Shown here piece by piece: positions 58,842 through 64,000 of a stretch of 64,000 bases of DNA. The first letter of the stretch is position 1; each line of letters begins with the position of its first letter. The stretch is from Asterias rubens (Eukaryota > Echinodermata > Asteroidea > Forcipulatida > Asteriidae): the NCBI RefSeq assembly GCF_902459465.1, contig NC_047068.1, forward strand, positions 18,437,195 through 18,501,194. Reading direction: 5' to 3'. The position numbers and the translations under genes were made by a program. A model generated the notes under the pieces. It was given only the letters and a program-made list of their open reading frames with translations, was not told where the DNA came from and did no database searches.

Positions 58842-59411
58842 GGAAGGCACTAAAAACTAAGGAAGGCACTAATTACTAAACTCCACAGCGGTTCGGCCCA
58901 TCGGAGAATACCCGAGCGAGAATGACCTTATGACGTCATTTTGCATAAGCTTGCATATTTTAGACATGAAAATATTAACAACCAGGTCCTAGTGGTTAGT
59001 CCACTCTTATGTAACAACTCCCCAAACCTGCTGCTACAAAATGTACTTGAATAAAGAGGTCTGAAGCAGTGCTTGCATCTTTTAAACATGAAAATATAAA
59101 CAACCAGGTCCCAGTGGTTAGTCCACTCTTATCTAACAACTCCCCAAACCTGCTGCTACAAATGTACTTTATTATAGAGGTCTGAAGCAGTACTGATCTT
59201 TTAGACATGAAAATATTAACAACCAGGTCCAAGTGGTTAGTCCACTCTTATGTAATAACTCCCCAAACCTGCTGCTACAAACGTACTTGAATAAAGAGGT
59301 CTGAAACAGTGCTTGCATCTTTTAAACATGAAAATATAAACAACCAGGTCCCAGTGGTTAGTCCACTCTTATCTAACAACGCTAGAGGAGTTTAGTATTT
59401 AGTGCCTTCCG
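58842..59411. mobile_element. Element with inverted ends around a 120-bp tandem array
   Basis: 'ggaaggcactaattactaaactcc' near 58860-58883 faces 'ggagtttagtatttagtgccttcc' near 59388-59411. Between them four copies of a 120-bp unit start at 58964, 59086, 59206 and 59326, alternating in two variants ('agacatgaaaatatt' and 'aaacatgaaaatata'). Outer flanks 'taatta' and 'taatta' may be a target duplication. Confidence 0.75.
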
Positions 59412-59859
59412 TGTAATTATATATCACACTAATTACCTTATTCCACACACACACATCGGCCACTAACGAGAATTATTGTAGAGGCGTCATAACAAACATC
59501 AACCAAGGTTTTTTAAAGTGAGATGTATGGAACAGTAATCCTGAGAGAGCTCATTTATAAAGATGGGGCGTAATTAGTCTTATAAGGGTGGTAGAAGTAA
59601 CAGCAAATTTCCTGGCTTCCGATTGGCCGGTAAAACGCCGACACCAAATCATGTGTATGAACACGTAATCACGATCAACCAATCACGATGAAAGAATAAA
59701 TGCATGTTTTTTCGTAGTATTTTTTATTAACATTTTAAGTAAATTGAACAAAGACTATTGTAAGTAAGGATAGTAATTATAAAGATTTTGTTTTCTAAAA
59801 GATTTAAAGATTTGTGAGAATGTGAAAATGAAAAAAACATTGCGCACTATTATTATTAA

Positions 59860-59917
<58 letters not shown>

Positions 59918-60566
59918 TTTTTTTTTGGGGGGTTGGGGGGGGGGGGGTTTGGGGGGGGGGGGTCGATTTCTGACAAAGGGTGTGTTATAGGAGAGCTTTG
60001 AGGAATTCACAAATCAAAACTTTGTGTTTATTAAACCATGGATAAACAAAATATGTAATTTCAACATGCCCAATTAGTTATTTTGAGCCCCGCACACTCT
60101 CAAAGGATGGGTCAATATATATTAAATTGTTTCATACACGTCTTTGTTCTTGTGTAATGAGCACTTCAAGTTGTCAAAGTGTAATAAATTTACTCTTTGT
60201 TTTTTGTTCAGGCATGATATTTTTTCAAGCCACTGAAATGAGTTGTCAATTGAAGATCACTTCCGACTACCAGTAAACACTTGTTCAAATGATGACTTTA
60301 GATCGACAGTGTGTCTTAATGCGCTCCTAATTAATTTATGTGTCAAATTAAATGCAGTACAAATTGTGAAATCATTTAGGCCGTGTTGAACAACAACAAT
60401 ACTATTCTAACCTGTTGGATTATTGAATCAAATTTGCCTTGTAATTTTGACATAGGAAATACCATGCAGTAACGTCAGCTGCAAATTCCAATCAAATTTG
60501 AGAATGTTTGTAATTTTGTTCTGCGGCAAGTTTTGTCCTGGAATGAAACGCCAAAATGAACAAGAT
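59412..60566. other. Intergenic with compound microsatellite
   Basis: (ATT)n then T run then long G runs at 59856-59962; the poly-Ile and poly-Asn frames there are artefacts. No gene. Confidence 0.55.
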
Positions 60567-61053
60567 GAACTAAGGTTTTAAAAAATCAGTTCTTATGTTA
60601 TTTACAAATTTAAGAGTAAACCCCGACCCGAGAGGGCGCTGTTCGTGACGTCAATCGAGGCAGACTTTGCCTGTAATGCGTAGAGTAAACACAATTGTAA
60701 AGTACATGTACGGACCAAGTCGTGAGTTTGTACATTTCAAAAAAAGATTTTTTTGGTTTTTTCCGGCAATGCCGACCAGGTGTATTGCTGCTGAATTCAG
60801 AAAAACACTTTTTGAAACGTACCAACTCACGACTTGGACGTACATGTACTTTGCACGTGTGTTTACTATACACATTGCAGGCAAAGTCTGCCTCGATTGA
60901 CGTCACAAAAGGGGTAGGCGGAGTCAGCCCCCAAACAACTTTATATATTTTTTAAACATATAAATCGTGACAAACAATTACTAAACAAAATGTTTTATTG
61001 TTCGTAAGCATATACTCTTATGTTTGAAAAAAAAAATTCTATTTCCAGGTGAC
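60567..61053. mobile_element. Kolobok-like short element, dispersed, 5'-truncated
   Basis: Inverse orientation to 7441-8013. Right end 'ccaggtgac' then TTAA; the left terminal 80 bp are missing. The THAP start (MPTRCIAAEFRKTLF) reads on the plus strand from about 60768. Confidence 0.75.
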
Positions 61054-61059
61054 TTAAAT

Positions 61060-61262
61060 CAAACCATTACTTTCAGCACAATACTAATCTGTATCTGATT
61101 AGAATGGTTGCTGTATAATGAAGAATTTTTTTTAATTCCTCTGGAAAGGTAAATTAAGTCTATTCTATACGTCAGCTAATTTTGATATGGAGTATTATTA
61201 TTTGAGTTAATCAAACCATTTACTTTCAGCACAATACGAATCTGTATTTATTAGAATGATGT
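61060..61262. repeat. Local direct repeat, about 55 bp, 150 bp apart
   Basis: 'aatcaaacca-t-tactttcagcacaatac' with 'gaatctgtat' occurs at about 61057 and again at 61208. Confidence 0.65.
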
Positions 61263-62046
61263 GTGTGCCCTGACTGTCCAGAGAATCGTAAAACGTACAG
61301 TAATGGTATTTATTCGCACAAGTTGTTGACACCAAACTCAGTGAAAAGCATGTTGGGCCTAATGTTATCGGAGAGAGTCAACGAGAGTTGAGTCCCTGTC
61401 AATATTTGTCATACGGCGTTCTGAGTGGAACTCGAGATGTTTTTGTCAACACACGCCGTTTTTGAAAACAAGGAGTTTGGCGTGTAGGCTCGGCCAGAAA
61501 ACGCACGCTTTCCTTACGGGGCTAATAAGCAAGCGAGTTGGAGCCCAAGCCGAAGCCCATGCCCAGACCTTAGTTTCGAAAAGGGCAACAGAATCAACGT
61601 TTTCCACACCTACTGATTACCTCACAGTTTATGTACTGAAGTGGCATCTCTTATTATAATAAAAAGTATATGTGCAATTTTATCTTTATTTCTATCTCGT
61701 GGGTGGTTTATTCACTATTATAATAATAGGACAGTCTTGACTAATGCAATTACTTCAATGCCATTTTCAAGACAATTTTCTTTGTTATGAAAGACAGTGT
61801 GCAGCATATTATCGCAAGGCTGTCGCATTTGCATTTTCCAAGGGATCTTCTTACGTTGAAAATCGTTGCCATGGTAACATAAGAAGGAAATACAATTGCT
61901 ACAAGGACTGCTGCAGAAACGCACTTAATGTGAAAGGTCAAATAATTATTCTTTGTTTCCAGTTGAAGAACAACTGCCAAGCTTGCATGAACAAACCTTG
62001 TCAGATGTACAGAGATATGATTCCTGTGTCGTGAACTCAGAATTGT
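61263..62046. other. Intergenic, no gene supported
   Basis: A 96-codon cysteine-rich frame (61744-62034) lacks recognisable similarity and overlaps open frames on the other strand; left uncalled. Confidence 0.4.
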
Positions 62047-62349
62047 TCTCCAGTCATCGTCAGTCTCTGACGATGACTAGAGCAAGCTAGTCGAAACGTT
62101 GAGACCAATTTCAGAACTGACTCCGCGGCAGTACAGTTAATTACGATCCTATAAGCTAAAGTAGTAGTCCAGTCTAATTTCTATACCATCCGCCCTGGTA
62201 ATAGTTAAAAAGCAGGACAGTTCTTTTCAGAACTGAGAAGTCTCCCGAACCTCCGATTATCTACTCCACGGCAGAAGAATAAAGCAAGACAGTTCCCTAA
62301 GAACAACTCTACCTGGCAAGTAGATACACACATGGTGTTACCGCAAACC
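62047..62349. repeat. 'tagtcgaaacgttgag' hairpin element, copy 3
   Basis: CTGACGA, then 'gactag'/'ctagtc' stem, then GAAACGTTGAG, later 'ttttcagaactga' and ending 'atggtgttaccgcaaac'. It shares its order of parts with 41275 and 55383. Confidence 0.55.
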
Positions 62350-63180
62350 AAATACATATTTATTTTTTGTTTCGAATTTGCTACGTGAGCACAATATGTT
62401 TTACTTTATTTAAAGTCAAGATGATTATAATAATACATTTCCACAACATTTGCAACGTATGTGATTTAATTTGTAAGCACAAGACAGCATTTTTTACTTT
62501 ATTTAAAGTCAAGGTGAATAAAATATTTCAAAATGTCGAACAAGCTGCTGCAGTTGTGTACTCAGATTGCTAATTTATCCTTGAGCTATTAAAAAAACTA
62601 CACTTTTTTTTTTTTTTGCATGGTGAATAATGGGGGAATTTGAAATCTGTCTTCGAATGAGCACATAAAAAGCAATAAAATGGGGGGGGGGGGGGGGGGG
62701 GGGCATACGACAGTTTAGATTGATAGTTCAACTATACAAAAATTCTTGATCCAATTGGAAGGGGTGGGAGCAACACGGGGTGGGGGGGGGGCAAAGGTTG
62801 AGATGGGGTAGCGGGGGCTCACATTTGCGTTCGTCGGCCATGTAGGCCTACTGAACTATAAATTTTGCAAGTTAATCCTACATGTATTGTGTGCATGCAT
62901 CGTCCGCTGCACAAAGCAAGGTATAAGCTGACGGTTTTCCGTTTTAACCCTCTTAAAAAATGTGTTTTTGAGAAGAAAAAATACAAACACGGGCCATGCA
63001 TCTGTAAATAATAATGTATCATCTGTTCTCCACACTTGTCATTAAACTTCGATAAATTTGGCTCATATTTAACTTTAAAAATAAAGATCGCCAGATTGTA
63101 AATGTGACTACAAAATATTGTTTAATTGATGAGAAGGGTTAGTCTCGGTCGCAGCTATTGAGGGCGCCCTTTCAAAAGTA
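62350..63180. other. Intergenic, long G runs
   Basis: A 22-base G run at 62682-62703 and another near 62781. No gene seen. Confidence 0.5.
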
Positions 63181-63195
63181 CAGAGAGTGAACTGG

Positions 63196-63220
63196 GGAAT
63201 GTCCCGGAATGATCTAGAAC
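63196..63220 (+). promoter_or_regulatory. Heat-shock element upstream of HSP70
   Basis: Five phased 5-bp units: GGAAT-GTCCC-GGAAT-GATCT-AGAAC, matching alternating nGAAn/nTTCn with one mismatch in each TTC unit. It is about 145 bp upstream of the TATA box. Two weaker 'GAAANGTCGAGAAAA' stretches lie at 63281-63300 and 63316-63333. Confidence 0.75.
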
Positions 63221-63339
63221 GATGAGTCATCGTTTACACACGCGCAGCAGTACGTTGAATTTGTGCTGACAGGGCCACAGAAACGTCGAGAAAAGCTCGA
63301 CACAGTGAACTGCAGAAAGGTCGAGAAAACATGGAAAGA

Positions 63340-63346
63340 TATAAAA
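63340..63346 (+). promoter_or_regulatory. TATA box of HSP70
   Basis: TATAAAA, 200 bp upstream of the ATG, implying a 5' UTR of about 165 bases. Confidence 0.75.
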
Positions 63347-63539
63347 ACCCGTGTCTCAGACAGAGAACTTCAGAATCGAATTCCGATAGCAGTGAGTTAT
63401 CCACATGATCCAGCAGGGAACGAACAAGAGACGACGATTGAAATCTACATTCGTGAACATCACACACAACACTACCAGTACCAGTGCCGTACAATTTTCA
63501 TCCAAGTTCTTCAGTGAAGTTGAGTAAGCTTTTGTGACT

Positions 63540-63733
63540 ATGGCACCGACGGCAAGTACAGCACCCGCTATTGGCATCGACCTGGGCACAACCTATTCGT
63601 GTGTCGGTGTTTTCCAGAACGGCAAGGTGGAGATTATTGCAAACGACCAGGGCAACCGAACGACACCGAGTTATGTTGCATTCACAGACACAGAGAGAAT
63701 GGTCGGCGATCCTGCCAAAAACCAAGTGGCAAT
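63540..63733 (+). CDS. HSP70: 70-kDa heat shock protein, first coding exon (gene runs off the window)
   Basis: Cytosolic ATP-dependent chaperone. The exon encodes the start of the nucleotide-binding domain: [20 protein letters not shown] (phosphate-1 loop) and [15 protein letters not shown], continuing to NQVAM. It ends in the codon for that Met with a GTAAGC donor, the place where 'MN' continues in HSP70s. The ATG at 63540 is preferred over an in-frame upstream GTG. A phased HSE and a TATA box precede it, so heat induction is likely even though the gene has an intron. An N-terminal MAPTASTAP extension is a little longer than usual. Confidence 0.95.
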
Positions 63734-64000
63734 GTAAGCATTCATTTACATTGTAATGTTGTTTGTAGTACTTTGTTCATCCACAAATTTTACCCAGTTC
63801 ATTATTGTTCATCCACACATCTGTTCCTTGCTCTATATATGGTATACGATATGGTTTAATTTAATATAATAATATTATTCATGACACATTATTAATTATA
63901 CCCAGTTTAATGTTGTTCAATCGAGAGAGAAAGACAGGATTTCTGTACCTCTTGCTAAAGGTGTTATGAATGTCAAAGTTTCAACCTGTTTCTGTTCAAT
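63734..64000 (+). other. HSP70: Intron 1 of HSP70, open at the window end
   Basis: Starts with GTAAGC; no acceptor or second exon within the window. 'ttcatccacaaattttacccagtt' is loosely repeated. Confidence 0.8.

Noticed and set aside
59755-60010. Poly-Ile and poly-Asn frames
   Set aside because: Translation of an ATT microsatellite.
61744-62034. 96-codon cysteine-containing ORF
   Set aside because: No recognisable family, open frames also on the other strand, no promoter or splice evidence.

Overview
The window reads as nuclear DNA of an invertebrate deuterostome, most likely an echinoderm and possibly a sea star. This rests on the interspersed repeats (a 'cagtggacactattggtaat' family, a 'gcttaccgtaagc' family, TTAA-flanked THAP/Kolobok-like elements), on intron-rich animal genes and on two conserved anchors: a complete PHF5A and the first coding exon of an HSP70. 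The species is an inference.

Left two thirds (about 866-41183): an array of cytosolic sulfotransferase (SULT) genes, all on the minus strand. A unit of about 11.9 kb occurs at 866-12730 (A), 12731-24647 (B) and 24648-36113 (C, truncated at its right end). Each unit carries one seven-exon SULT gene plus the same set of transposon copies in its introns. Gene A is intact. Gene B is intact in its exons but is crossed by a 500-N gap. Gene C has two apparent frameshifts in a stretch that looks unpolished, and a 3.2-kb P-element/THAP9-like transposon sits in its intron 1. After 4 kb of unrelated, repeat-rich DNA, an older, diverged piece of the unit (40121-41183) keeps only exon 1 and stops at the same point where the tandem units end.

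Middle (41942-46493): a fourth, diverged and intact SULT gene (D) with the same exon phases and one GC-AG intron. Four SULT genes in a row suggest local expansion of small-molecule sulfation. In echinoderms, sulfated steroids and saponins are the obvious candidate products, but the substrate cannot be read from sequence.

Right third: intergenic repeats (47-51 kb); PHF5A on the minus strand (51034-53566) with three foldback elements in its first intron; an element packed with TGCATATGCA-type palindromes (54246-54730) that also occurs in units A and B; a TGTACGTACA array (56401-56606); an unrecognised single-exon 319-aa gene on the plus strand (57335-58294); a 120-bp tandem array bounded by inverted repeats; and at the right edge a heat-shock promoter followed by exon 1 of an HSP70 gene (63540-63733), which continues outside the window.

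Sequence quality varies. Two tracts (about 19305-22570 and 24480-30140) carry many single-base indels relative to the sister units, so broken reading frames there should not be taken at face value.
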